A DNA stretch of 64,000 nucleotides from Novosphingobium colocasiae (lineage in GTDB: Bacteria; Pseudomonadota; Alphaproteobacteria; Sphingomonadales; Sphingomonadaceae). Below are positions 27,095-34,092 of the stretch, in pieces. The stretch spans positions 596,900 through 660,899 of the forward strand of contig NZ_BMZA01000001.1 of the NCBI RefSeq assembly GCF_014652555.1. Direction: 5' to 3'. The first letter of the stretch is position 1. Every line of letters begins with the position of its first letter. The notes under the pieces were generated by a model. That model was not told the origin of the DNA. It was given only the letters and a program-made list of their open reading frames with translations, and did no database searches. The position numbers and the translations under genes are program-made.

Positions 27095-29029
27095 TTATTC
27101 CCCCGTCCCCGCCCGGCCATTCGCCAGTGCCCGGATGCGCGCTGCCGTGTCCGGCTGGGCCAGCAGTTCCGCCAGCGGTGCGGCCAGCCGCCGCCGCCAG
27201 TTGGGATGCTCGGTTACCGTGCCCGGCAGGTTGGGCTGCTCTACTTCGGCGAGCAAGTCTTCCAGCGGCACGATGGCGAGGCGCGAGGGGGTGCGGCCGA
27301 TGTGCGCCAGCGCCGCAGCGACTACCGGGCCTGGGTTTTCGGGTGCGGGGCGCGGGGTGTGGTCGCCGGTAAGGGTCGCCCACAGCAGGCCCCGGTCCCA
27401 CGCGCGGCGATCCTCGGCATCGGTGCGGGTCGTGCCGTCAGGCAGTCGGCCCAATGCCTCGGCCCAGTCCAGATCGCGCCCGGTCCACCAGCCGGCCACG
27501 GTGGCGGTATCGTGTGTGCCGGTCATCGCCACCGCTTCGACCGCATAGTCGGCGGCTCCGATAAAGCCCTGATCCGCCGCCCGCTCGAACCACAGTACGC
27601 GCATGCCCAGCATCGCCGCGCTTTCGATGGCGGACAGGAACCCGTGCGGCGCGGTGCCGAGGTCTTCGGCGATGATCAGCGCGCCCGCCCGGTGCGCCTC
27701 CAGCGCAACCAGGCGGACGAGATCGGTGAAGGGGTATTCGAGATAGGCCCCGGCGCACGAATCCTCGCCCTCGGGGACCACCCATAACCGGGCGAGCCCG
27801 AAGGCATGATCGATCCTGAGCGCGCCCGACGTCGCCAGCGCGGCGCGGACCATGCGGATCCATGGCGCATAGCCGCTGCGTTTTAGCCCTTGCGGAGAAA
27901 ACGAGGTGAGCATCCAGTTCTGGCCGAGCGGGCCCAGCGGATCGGGCGGCGCGCCGATCGTCAACCCGTCCAGCAGATCGTCGCGCATGGCCCAGGCATC
28001 CGCCCCCGCCGGGTCCACGCCCACCGCCAGATCGCCCACCAGCCCGATCGCCATCCCCGCTCGGCGCGCCCGCTGCTGGACCTCGCCCAGACTTTCGCGC
28101 GCCAGCCACTGCGTGAAGGCATGGAAGGCCACCTCCTCGGGATGGTCCGCCGCGAACCGGGCCACCGCGTCGCTATCGGGTGAGCGCAGTTCTTCCGGCC
28201 AGTCCGGCCAGCCGTGCGCGCCTTGTGGCCGGTAGCGGCAATCGAGCGCGTCATAGACCGCCTGCCGCGTCAGCCCCGGCTCATACGCGGCATTATCGGC
28301 GACGATGCGCGCGCGGGTCTGCGCGTCGAGGCCGTCGAACACGGCTCGCAAGTGCGCCTGCCGCTCTGGCATTGCGCTTTCCCAGGCGATGAGCCCGTCC
28401 GCTGCGGCTGCTTCACCGAGCGGCGGTGCGGGCAGGCCCACCAGCCCCGGATCGCCCATCGCGGCGTTGAGATAGAGGCGGCTCGATGGCGAATAGGGTG
28501 AAAAGCCGTGGCCGTTGCCGGGAAACAGCGCATGAACCGGATTGATCGCCAGCGCATCGGCCCCCAACCCGGCGAACAATTCGACCGCCTCGGCAAGCTG
28601 CGCAAAGGTGCCGAAGGCTTGCGGCCGTGCGCTGCGCAAGGCCGGAACCTGAACCGCCGCGCCCCACAGCCGGTCATTGCGGCGGCTTTCCGGCAGCAGG
28701 TCGGCGACGGTCGGGCAGGCGTCGGGGGCGACCGCCAGCGTCAGCCGATGCTCGCCGATCGTCAGCCTGTAATAGCCCGGCTCGCCGATCGGCGGCAGTT
28801 CCCAGACCGGTTGATCGCCGGGGACGGGAGTGCCGTCTTCCCGCGCCAAGGCGAGTTCGATCAGGCCGGGCGGCAGCGGCGTGGGCAGGCCCACCCCGGT
28901 CACCAGCATCGCCGGCGGCTCCCGCCGTTCCTGCGCGATCCGGTCCAGGCTGGCGGCGATCTCCGTCCCCGTCCCGGCGGGGTAGCCGAGCGCGGTGGCG
29001 ATGCGGATCAGCGACCCATCCGCCACCAC
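27095..29029 (-). CDS. malQ: 4-alpha-glucanotransferase (amylomaltase)
   Basis: A GH77 enzyme that transfers alpha-1,4-glucan segments. Visible motifs are INPVHALFPGNGHGFSPYSP, the nucleophile region ALRIDHAFGLARLWVVP, the acid/base IIAEDLGTAPHGF and TGTHDTATVAGWW with the third catalytic Asp. The given start is the first canonical one (GTG, 29027-29029), but homology clearly continues upstream (LHRLAEILGIARVWHDVAG), so the true N-terminus is probably about 34 codons earlier. No ATG, GTG or TTG exists in frame there; an ATC at 29129-29131 sits 8 bases after an AAGGA. No other glycogen genes are nearby. Confidence 0.88.
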   Translation of the reverse strand: MVADGSLIRIATALGYPAGTGTEIAASLDRIAQERREPPAMLVTGVGLPTPLPPGLIELALAREDGTPVPGDQPVWELPPIGEPGYYRLTIGEHRLTLAVAPDACPTVADLLPESRRNDRLWGAAVQVPALRSARPQAFGTFAQLAEAVELFAGLGADALAINPVHALFPGNGHGFSPYSPSSRLYLNAAMGDPGLVGLPAPPLGEAAAADGLIAWESAMPERQAHLRAVFDGLDAQTRARIVADNAAYEPGLTRQAVYDALDCRYRPQGAHGWPDWPEELRSPDSDAVARFAADHPEEVAFHAFTQWLARESLGEVQQRARRAGMAIGLVGDLAVGVDPAGADAWAMRDDLLDGLTIGAPPDPLGPLGQNWMLTSFSPQGLKRSGYAPWIRMVRAALATSGALRIDHAFGLARLWVVPEGEDSCAGAYLEYPFTDLVRLVALEAHRAGALIIAEDLGTAPHGFLSAIESAAMLGMRVLWFERAADQGFIGAADYAVEAVAMTGTHDTATVAGWWTGRDLDWAEALGRLPDGTTRTDAEDRRAWDRGLLWATLTGDHTPRPAPENPGPVVAAALAHIGRTPSRLAIVPLEDLLAEVEQPNLPGTVTEHPNWRRRLAAPLAELLAQPDTAARIRALANGRAGTGE

Positions 29030-29189
29030 CTGCTCGCGTCCGGCGACATCGTGCCATACGCGCGCGATACCGAGGATTTCCGCCAGCCGGTGCAGCGGGG
29101 AAGGGGCGGGCTGATCCGGTGCTGCGGCGATGGTGCGGGTCCTTGTCGAGCAAGTATAGCACGGTAGCTCCGGCCGGCTCCGGCGGCAA

Positions 29190-29627
29190 TCAGCCTTTGC
29201 TTTCGGCGGGCTCTACCGGCATCAGCCCGGCGATCGCCAGCGCCGCCGACAGCGCGCTCAGCGAATCGAGGGCATCGCCGATGCCGTCTTCGGCCACGAA
29301 CAGGCACAGCGTATCGCGGGTCTGTGCCGCGCCGCCGCCGGCCACCGTCACCAGCAGCGACAGCACCAGCGCCTCGTGCTCGGATACGCGGGGGCAGGGC
29401 AAGGGGTGGAAATGCAGCGATTCGAGCGCATCGCGGTTCAGCACCAGCATCAGGCGATGGAACGGCTGCAACCCGCCGATCATGCGCCAGCGCGCGAAAG
29501 GCTGGGCGAGGAACCGCGCCGGGCAACCCTTGCTGGTCAGCGACGACACCCAGGCGCGCATCGACCAGACGACGAAGCGGCATCCCGCGTCGAGCGTTTC
29601 CAGCGGGCGGTCAACGAACTGGTACAT
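29190..29627 (-). CDS. conserved hypothetical protein
   Basis: A 145-residue, mainly helical, soluble protein (MYQFVDRPLETLDAGCRF ... SEHEALVLSLLVTVAGG ... LFVAEDGIGDALDSLSAL). It resembles an uncharacterised family that I associate with sphingomonads, with a conserved N-terminal FVDRP and a C-terminal amphipathic pair of helices. No catalytic motif is apparent. A good match to a Fur box lies about 80 bases upstream of its start (29707-29725), which hints at iron-responsive control. It is not overlapped by malQ, which is transcribed in the same direction about 95-160 bases further on. Confidence 0.7.
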   Translation of the reverse strand: MYQFVDRPLETLDAGCRFVVWSMRAWVSSLTSKGCPARFLAQPFARWRMIGGLQPFHRLMLVLNRDALESLHFHPLPCPRVSEHEALVLSLLVTVAGGGAAQTRDTLCLFVAEDGIGDALDSLSALSAALAIAGLMPVEPAESKG

Positions 29628-29706
29628 CGGGAATCTCCGGCTTTGTCCGCAGTCTGGCGGACGGGAATAGGATCAGAACAGATCAGATAATGAGGGGCTT
29701 GTAAAT

Positions 29707-29725
29707 GCGAATGATTATCATTAGC
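29707..29725. promoter_or_regulatory. putative Fur box
   Basis: The 19-base sequence GCGAATGATTATCATTAGC matches the GATAATGATAATCATTATC Fur consensus at 15 of 19 positions and is symmetric about its centre (AATGAT-T-ATCATT). It lies upstream of the minus-strand gene at 29190-29627 and also at the head of the possible plus-strand sRNA. Which transcript it governs cannot be told from sequence. Confidence 0.6.
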
Positions 29726-29734
29726 TATTGATAC

Positions 29735-29851
29735 GCGGCTTGACCGCCCCGTCAAGCCCGATCGCGTCCGTCCCTCCCTGACTCTCAACGGACGTTGGTC
29801 TTCCTGTGAACCTTGGCCGGGTCCTACCCCCATTGGACCCGGCCATTTTTT
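29735..29851 (+). ncRNA. candidate small RNA with intrinsic terminator
   Basis: A plus-strand stretch with no ORF, starting just after the Fur box and ending in a textbook terminator. It contains a perfect 8-base stem (GGCTTGAC 29737-29744 with GTCAAGCC 29751-29758, loop CGCCCC), an exposed CCCTCCCTG segment resembling the anti-Shine-Dalgarno motifs of alphaproteobacterial sRNAs, and the terminator whose loop is C-rich. No plus-strand gene lies upstream that would need this terminator (malQ and its neighbour are on the minus strand). A convincing -10/-35 pair was not found, so the 5' end is approximate. Confidence 0.4.
29815..29851 (+). terminator. Rho-independent terminator
   Basis: A 10-base perfect stem GGCCGGGTCC (29815-29824) / GGACCCGGCC (29835-29844) with a 10-base C-rich loop, followed by A and six T residues (29846-29851). 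The T-tract is only on the plus strand, so it ends a plus-strand transcript. Confidence 0.8.
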
Positions 29852-29924
29852 CACGGGCGAGCCACAGGTTTTGCGCAGGCTATGCGCAAGCTTGTCCACA
29901 GCTCCGCCGCAGCGGAAGGACCGG

Positions 29925-30584
29925 TTACCCCCGCGCCGCGCGCACGGCCGCGCCGCCGGCAAACGGCGCGATGGCCAGCAGCACTAGGCTGGCCGCGCCG
30001 GTCAGCGCCAGGCCGCCTTCACCGCCGATCGACAGCGCGCCGGCACCGAAGATCAGCACCGGCACCGCCATCGGGATCACCAGCAGCCCGGCCAGTGCCG
30101 CGCCCCCGCGCAAACCGGCGGTCAGCGCGGCTACGGTGACGCCCAGCGCCGCCAGCCCCGGGGTGCCCGCCAGCAGCCCGATCTCGACAATCCGCAAGGT
30201 GCGCCCGTCCAGCCCCAGCAGTGCGGCGGCGGGCAGCGTTGCCAGCATCAGCGGCGGCCCGAAGCTCAGCCAGTGCGCCAGCACCCGCACCGCGATCACC
30301 AGTTCCTCGGCGATGCCGCGCAGCGCCCACTGGTCGAACAGCCCGGCCTCGATATCGGGTTCCACCAGCCGGTCGAGCGGAAGGATCGCCGCCAGCAGCG
30401 CCGCCACCCAGATCACCCCGCCGCCGGTGCGCGCCAGCAGCGTCGCATCAGGCCCGACCGCGAAGGGATAGAGCATCGCCACCGACAGGAAGAACAACAC
30501 CGGCATCGCCGCGCCGCCACCGCGCCCGCCCAGCAGCAGCCGCGCCAGATCACGCCGCAACAGGGTGACCAGGCGGCCGTTCAT
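29925..30584 (-). CDS. ccmB: heme exporter protein CcmB
   Basis: A 219-residue integral membrane subunit of the CcmABCD heme-release complex used in cytochrome c maturation. About six hydrophobic segments are visible, and the family pattern RLVTLLRRDLARLLLGGRG ... PVLFFLSVAMLYPFAVGP ... LFDQWALRG is present. Its ATG (30582-30584) overlaps the stop of ccmA (30581-30583), so the two are translationally coupled. ccmC and ccmD are not in this neighbourhood. Confidence 0.88.
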   Translation of the reverse strand: MNGRLVTLLRRDLARLLLGGRGGGAAMPVLFFLSVAMLYPFAVGPDATLLARTGGGVIWVAALLAAILPLDRLVEPDIEAGLFDQWALRGIAEELVIAVRVLAHWLSFGPPLMLATLPAAALLGLDGRTLRIVEIGLLAGTPGLAALGVTVAALTAGLRGGAALAGLLVIPMAVPVLIFGAGALSIGGEGGLALTGAASLVLLAIAPFAGGAAVRAARG

Positions 30585-31174
30585 GCCGCCATCTCGCGCG
30601 GGGCGTAATCGGCCAGCGCCATCTCGCGCAATCCGGGCACCGCGAACGGCTGGTGCGATGCGATCACCGCGATGCCGCCTCCGGCGCAATGCTCCGCCGC
30701 CAATTTCTCGGCCAGCGTGGCGGCATGGCCGTCCAGCCCGTTTAGCGGCTCGTCCAGCAGCCAGATCGGCGCCTTCTGCCCGATCAGCCGCGCCAACGCC
30801 GCGCGCTTCTTCTGGCCGGTGGAGAGATAGCGCACCGGCACGTCGAGCAGGGGGGAGAGACCCAGCCGGGCCAGTTCGTTATCGGCGGCCCCGTCGATCC
30901 GCTGCCAGAACGCCAGCGCCTTGCCCAGCGGCAGCGCGGTGTCCAGCGCGTGGCGTTCGTCCACCAGCCCGATCGCCCCTCGCGTGGCCACCGTACCGGC
31001 AAAGGCGGGGGCAAGGCCGGCGATGATGCGCAGCAGGCTGGATTTGCCGATGCCGTTGTGCCCGGTCACCCGCAGCGCCTCGCCCGCAGCAAGTTGCAGC
31101 GACAGGGCACGAAACAGCACGCGGTCGCCCCTACGGCACGCGAGATCGTTCACGGCGATGCTGGGCGCTTGCAT
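30581..31174 (-). CDS. ccmA: cytochrome c biogenesis ATP-binding export protein CcmA
   Basis: The ABC ATPase partner of CcmB, 197 residues, which powers release of holo-CcmE. Walker A is GHNGIGKSS, the ABC signature is LSTGQKKR and Walker B is IWLLDEP, with the H-loop in VIASHQP. The start is the ATG at 31172-31174 (MQAPSIAVND). ccmA precedes ccmB in the transcript with an overlapping ATGA junction. The phhB gene is divergent, 81 bases away. Confidence 0.93.
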   Translation of the reverse strand: MQAPSIAVNDLACRRGDRVLFRALSLQLAAGEALRVTGHNGIGKSSLLRIIAGLAPAFAGTVATRGAIGLVDERHALDTALPLGKALAFWQRIDGAADNELARLGLSPLLDVPVRYLSTGQKKRAALARLIGQKAPIWLLDEPLNGLDGHAATLAEKLAAEHCAGGGIAVIASHQPFAVPGLREMALADYAPREMAA

Positions 31175-31255
31175 GGCGGCACGCGATAAGGGAAACCCGC
31201 CCCGGTGCCAAGGCCGGCCCTTCGGCCTATGGCGCGAGTGGCAAGGGAGAGCGAC

Positions 31256-31549
31256 ATGGCGATTGCCCGTCTGACCGAGGAAGAGCGCGCTGCGGCGCTG
31301 GCGGAGCTGCCCCTGTGGCGTCTGTCCGCAGACGGCACCGCGATCGAACGCCGCCTGCGCTTCCCCAGCTTCGCCCAAGCCTTTGCCTTCATGACCCGCG
31401 TCGCCTTCGAGGCCGAACGCGCGGACCACCACCCCGAATGGTCGAACGTCTACGATCGGGTGACGGTGGTGCTGACGACGCACGACGCGGGCGGGCTATC
31501 GACGCGGGACGTGGAGATGGCGCGGTTTATCGACGGCGTGGCGGGGTGA
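31256..31549 (+). CDS. phhB: pterin-4a-carbinolamine dehydratase
   Basis: A 97-residue PCD/DCoH protein that dehydrates 4a-hydroxytetrahydropterin to quinonoid dihydrobiopterin, supporting aromatic amino acid hydroxylases. The active-site motif [16 protein letters not shown] contains the conserved His-His-Pro-Glu-Trp, followed by [19 protein letters not shown]. An AAGGGAGAG site precedes the ATG. No phhA (phenylalanine hydroxylase) gene is adjacent. The R4 repeat begins 13 bases after its stop. Confidence 0.93.
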   Translation: MAIARLTEEERAAALAELPLWRLSADGTAIERRLRFPSFAQAFAFMTRVAFEAERADHHPEWSNVYDRVTVVLTTHDAGGLSTRDVEMARFIDGVAG

Positions 31550-31561
31550 GGGCCGGGCGAA

Positions 31562-31756
31562 GTTTACAAAGGTTACACCGTGTAACTTTCGATTTCGCCA
31601 TTTTGTGATGGTTTATCAGGTGTTTATTGAGGAATTGCGAAAGTTACACCTTGCGCGCGAAATCAAGCGTGCCGGGGATCGGGCGGATCGACAATGCGAA
31701 AGAGCGGCGCTGGCGCGCGAGGCGGATTGTAGCAGCGGGTGGGGGGTGTAGGAAAG
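31562..31756. repeat. paired ~190-base element, family R4 (copy 2)
   Basis: Opposite-strand homologue of 12852-13040. It starts with GTTTACAAAGGTTACAC and the near-perfect palindrome GTTACAC-C-GTGTAAC (31572-31586), continues to CGAAAGTTACACC (31638-31650), GAAAGAGC, GCGGATT and ends with GGGGGGTGTAGGAAAG. It fills the gap between phhB and the SUFU cassette. No gene is visible in it. Confidence 0.7.
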
Positions 31757-31788
31757 TTGTGGGGGCGAACCCGGAGGCGACCGGCGAA

Positions 31789-32520
31789 GGCGAATTAATG
31801 CAGTGTCACCGTAACTCCAGTGTCACCGTAACTCCCAGTCGCAGGCTGATTCCAATTCACAAGGCGGCCAGATGTCGGCATATTCTCGAAATATGAGAAG
31901 GAAATACGGCCTGTGATGTGGCAAACCAATATCGAAAATCATTACGAAGATGTTTGGAGTACTAGGGGAAGCATCTGCGAATTTTTTGCGGGGCCAATTG
32001 GGCAACTTCCTAATGGCTTTGTAGTTCTGAAATTTCCACCGCACAATGGTAGGAAAATGTGGACTTATGCAACGCGCTGCATGTCTCTACCTGATGACCA
32101 TAACCCCTTGGAACTCCATATATTTAGTCCTTTCGAAAGTGGGGAGGTGGTTGAATTACTATTTGCCACGGCGCATTTTCATCGCACCTCGACCAAACTG
32201 CGGCCGGGTGACTCGGTTAATTTTGGGAAGCCTTGGATAAATCCATCGGAATGTAATTACGGACTAATTTCTCTTCCCTATCTGGATGGGAAAAATTTAG
32301 AAAATTTATCGATAGGCGCGCGATTGGTTAAATTCTATTGGCTAATACCTATTACGTCATCGGAAGTTATGTTTAAGAAGGCTTATGGACTTGAGGCTTT
32401 AGAGATTAAACTTGACCAATCTGGATTTGATTACGTCAACCCCTTGAGAAAAAGTGTGGTATGACGTTGTGGAATTGGACTGAAAACTGCGGAATTAAGG
32501 TGACAGTGCATTTAATCGCT
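31789..32520. mobile_element. putative mobile cassette with terminal inverted repeats
   Basis: The ends are related inverted sequences: 31789-31810 and 32499-32520 match at 18 of 22 positions (both contain TGCA.TGTCACC reading inward), and similarity continues inward (TAACTCC/TAATTCC, then TTCCAATTCACAA/GTCCAATTCCACAA). The left end has its 17-base segment duplicated in tandem (31801-31834). Between them lies a single low-GC gene whose composition contrasts with its neighbours. No transposase is present, so it would be a non-autonomous cassette or remnant. Confidence 0.5.
31913..32464 (+). CDS. SUFU (suppressor of fused) domain protein, putative orphan immunity protein
   Basis: A 183-residue protein of low GC content. 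The C-terminal half has the bacterial SUFU pattern: LISLPYLDG, then VKFYWLIPITSSEVMFKKAY, GLEALEIKLDQ and PLRKSVV at the extreme end; the middle has ELHIFSPFESGEVVELLF. In bacteria SUFU proteins are known from polymorphic-toxin loci, where they are predicted immunity proteins. No toxin gene is visible, so this would be an orphan. A GTG at 31913 and an ATG at 31916 are both possible; GAGAAGGA lies 10-13 bases upstream. It stops at the right terminal repeat of the putative cassette. Codon usage (AAT, TTT, GAA-rich) signals horizontal acquisition. Confidence 0.7.
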   Translation: MMWQTNIENHYEDVWSTRGSICEFFAGPIGQLPNGFVVLKFPPHNGRKMWTYATRCMSLPDDHNPLELHIFSPFESGEVVELLFATAHFHRTSTKLRPGDSVNFGKPWINPSECNYGLISLPYLDGKNLENLSIGARLVKFYWLIPITSSEVMFKKAYGLEALEIKLDQSGFDYVNPLRKSVV

Positions 32521-32601
32521 CATCATCACCGAAATTCGTGTTTCCCGGAATGCTCCCATCGCCCGCGACTTCGCCCAGCGCCTCCACGTCGATCGGCAAC
32601 A

Positions 32602-32883
32602 TTATGCCGCTTCCGTGATCCTGATTTCCAGTGTCAGGCCGGATGCCGTGGCGAGGTTTACCAGCGCATCAAGGGAGAATTTGCCGAGCTTCCCGCGCAA
32701 CAGATCGTTCAGTCGGGGCCGCGTGATGCCGAGGCGTGCAGCCGCCGCTTCCTGCGGCATGTCCCAGGTGCGGATACGGCTTTTCAGCGCCGACAGCAGT
32801 TCGGAACGTGCCTTCATGTTCGCGGCTTCAGCCGGGGTGTCGGCCAGTGCGTCAAAGACGCTATCGAAAGTCTGGACTTCCAT
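32602..32883 (-). CDS. higA: HigA-type XRE antitoxin
   Basis: A 93-residue helix-turn-helix protein. Residues ~42-66 (MPQEAAAARLGITRPRLNDL) form the XRE/Cro HTH of the HTH_37 type, with GKLGKFSLDALVNLATASG following as in HigA-like antitoxins. It lies three bases downstream of the toxin gene in the same direction, i.e. the toxin-first order typical of higBA. It is expected to bind and neutralise the toxin and to repress the operon through the palindrome at 33213-33232. It has chromosome-like GC content, unlike the SUFU gene. Confidence 0.85.
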   Translation of the reverse strand: MEVQTFDSVFDALADTPAEAANMKARSELLSALKSRIRTWDMPQEAAAARLGITRPRLNDLLRGKLGKFSLDALVNLATASGLTLEIRITEAA

Positions 32884-32886
32884 CGC

Positions 32887-33240
32887 CTATTCCTTCTTCC
32901 ATGCCCGCAACCGGTTCCCGGCCAGCTCGATGTCCATTTGCGGGGTCGCCCGGGTTTTATTCTGGAAGGCGTGGAGGACAAGCACGACCTCGGATAACGT
33001 CGCCAGATAGATCACCCGGAAAGCCCCGGATTGTTCTCTGATCCTGATCTCGCGCACACCGGGGCCGATGGTCTTCATCGGCTTCCAGTCGTCGGGATCG
33101 TTGCCGATCTGGACCTCGTTAAGCTGATGGCCTGCTTCGGAGCGGGCATCATTCGGAAAATCACGAAGCCGAGCGAGTCTGTCACCCAGGAACGAAATCT
33201 GTTTCAGGAGGGGTGTATCAAATTTTATACACAAGGACAA
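32887..33240 (-). CDS. higB: HigB/RelE-type toxin (Gp49-like)
   Basis: A 106-117-residue RelE/HigB superfamily toxin, predicted to cleave mRNA at the ribosome. Family pattern: LKQISFLGDRLARLRDFP, SEAGHQLNEVQIG, DWKPMKTIGPGVREIRI, FRVIYLATLSEVVLVLHAF and TPQMDIELA. The start is unclear. The frame opens with a TTG at 33238-33240, but homologues begin at the position of the CTG at 33205-33207 (LKQISFLGD aligned with the usual MK-I-FLGD). The palindromic operator and a TATAAAAT-like -10 lie between these two codons, which favours the downstream start. Confidence 0.8.
   Translation of the reverse strand: MSLCIKFDTPLLKQISFLGDRLARLRDFPNDARSEAGHQLNEVQIGNDPDDWKPMKTIGPGVREIRIREQSGAFRVIYLATLSEVVLVLHAFQNKTRATPQMDIELAGNRLRAWKKE
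33213..33232 (-). promoter_or_regulatory. putative HigA operator overlapping the higBA promoter
   Basis: The 20-base sequence GTGTATCAAATTTTATACAC is palindromic at 18 of 20 positions (half-sites GTGTAT/ATACAC). On the minus strand it includes TATAAAAT, a good -10 candidate, with TTGATC about 17 bases upstream of TAAAAT. A repressor bound here would block the higBA promoter, the usual autoregulation of type II modules. Confidence 0.55.
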
Positions 33241-33340
33241 GTGAGATCAAAGCGAAATCACGGGATTATAGTCACGCAACTACGGTGATGATCGCGTAAA
33301 CCACTGAATAGATTCGGGCTTTCCCGGATTGCCCCCGCCC

Positions 33341-33958
33341 TCACAACGCCGGGTTATTATAACAATGCCACGTGAACAGCGCCACCGCGCCCCGGTGCGG
33401 TCGCCAGAGTTCCGCCAGTTCGCGGGTGAGCTTTTCCGAAGGGCGTGCTTCCAGGCCGAGGATGCGGTGGAGGCCGGCCTGGACGGCTAGATCGCCGGCC
33501 GGCCAGATATCCGGGCGGCCCTCGGCGAACAGCAGGTAGATCTCTGCGGACCAGCGGCCGATGCCCTTGATCCGCACCAGTTGCGCGATGGCTTCTTCGT
33601 CGTCCTCGGGCAGGGCGGTGAGGTCGAGCGTGCCGGCTTCCACCAGTTCGCACAGCGAACGGGCATAGCCCTGCTTCTGGCGGGACAGGCCGCAGGCGCG
33701 CAGGGCGTCGAATTCGGCGGCGAGCAGGGCTGCGGGCGGCAGGTCGGGGCCCAGCAGCGCTTCCAGCTTGCCCCACACCGATGCCGCCGCGGCTACCGAG
33801 ACCTGCTGGCCGACGATGGTGCGCAGCAAGGTGGCGTAGCCGCGTTCGCGGATGCGCGGCTCAGGATATCCGGCCAGTTCCAGCGCGCGGACGAAGCGGG
33901 CGTCGGCCAGGGCGGTGCTGTCGAGCCCGGTGCGGATCAGATCTGCGGTCAATCCCAT
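33341..33958 (-). CDS. DNA-3-methyladenine glycosylase (AlkA-like, HhH-GPD family)
   Basis: A 205-residue base-excision repair glycosylase. The helix-hairpin-helix followed by Gly/Pro and catalytic Asp is clear: LVRIKGIGRWSAEIYLLFA then PAGDLAVQ, with the aspartate of GDLAV as the nucleophile-activating residue. LRTIVGQQVSVAAAASVW matches the AlkA core. The ATG at 33956-33958 (MGLTADLIRTG) is preferred; the frame is open 20 codons further upstream without supporting features. No adaptive-response regulator (ada) is nearby. Confidence 0.9.
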   Translation of the reverse strand: MGLTADLIRTGLDSTALADARFVRALELAGYPEPRIRERGYATLLRTIVGQQVSVAAAASVWGKLEALLGPDLPPAALLAAEFDALRACGLSRQKQGYARSLCELVEAGTLDLTALPEDDEEAIAQLVRIKGIGRWSAEIYLLFAEGRPDIWPAGDLAVQAGLHRILGLEARPSEKLTRELAELWRPHRGAVALFTWHCYNNPAL

Positions 33959-34092
33959 AAGTTTCGCTGTCCTGCGCCGTGATGCCGGGAGGTGCCCGGC
34001 TTGCCTAAATACCGCCAACCCTCTAGCAGCCGCGCGAGATTCGCGAAAATCCCGGCGTGCAGAGCCGGGTTCGCTTGATGGAGGGCTCGGGA

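Noticed and set aside
32461..32997. A plus-strand open frame starting at the SUFU stop codon and running over the toxin-antitoxin region
   Set aside because: It reads through the right terminal repeat and is antisense to higA; no ribosome-binding site or domain supports it.
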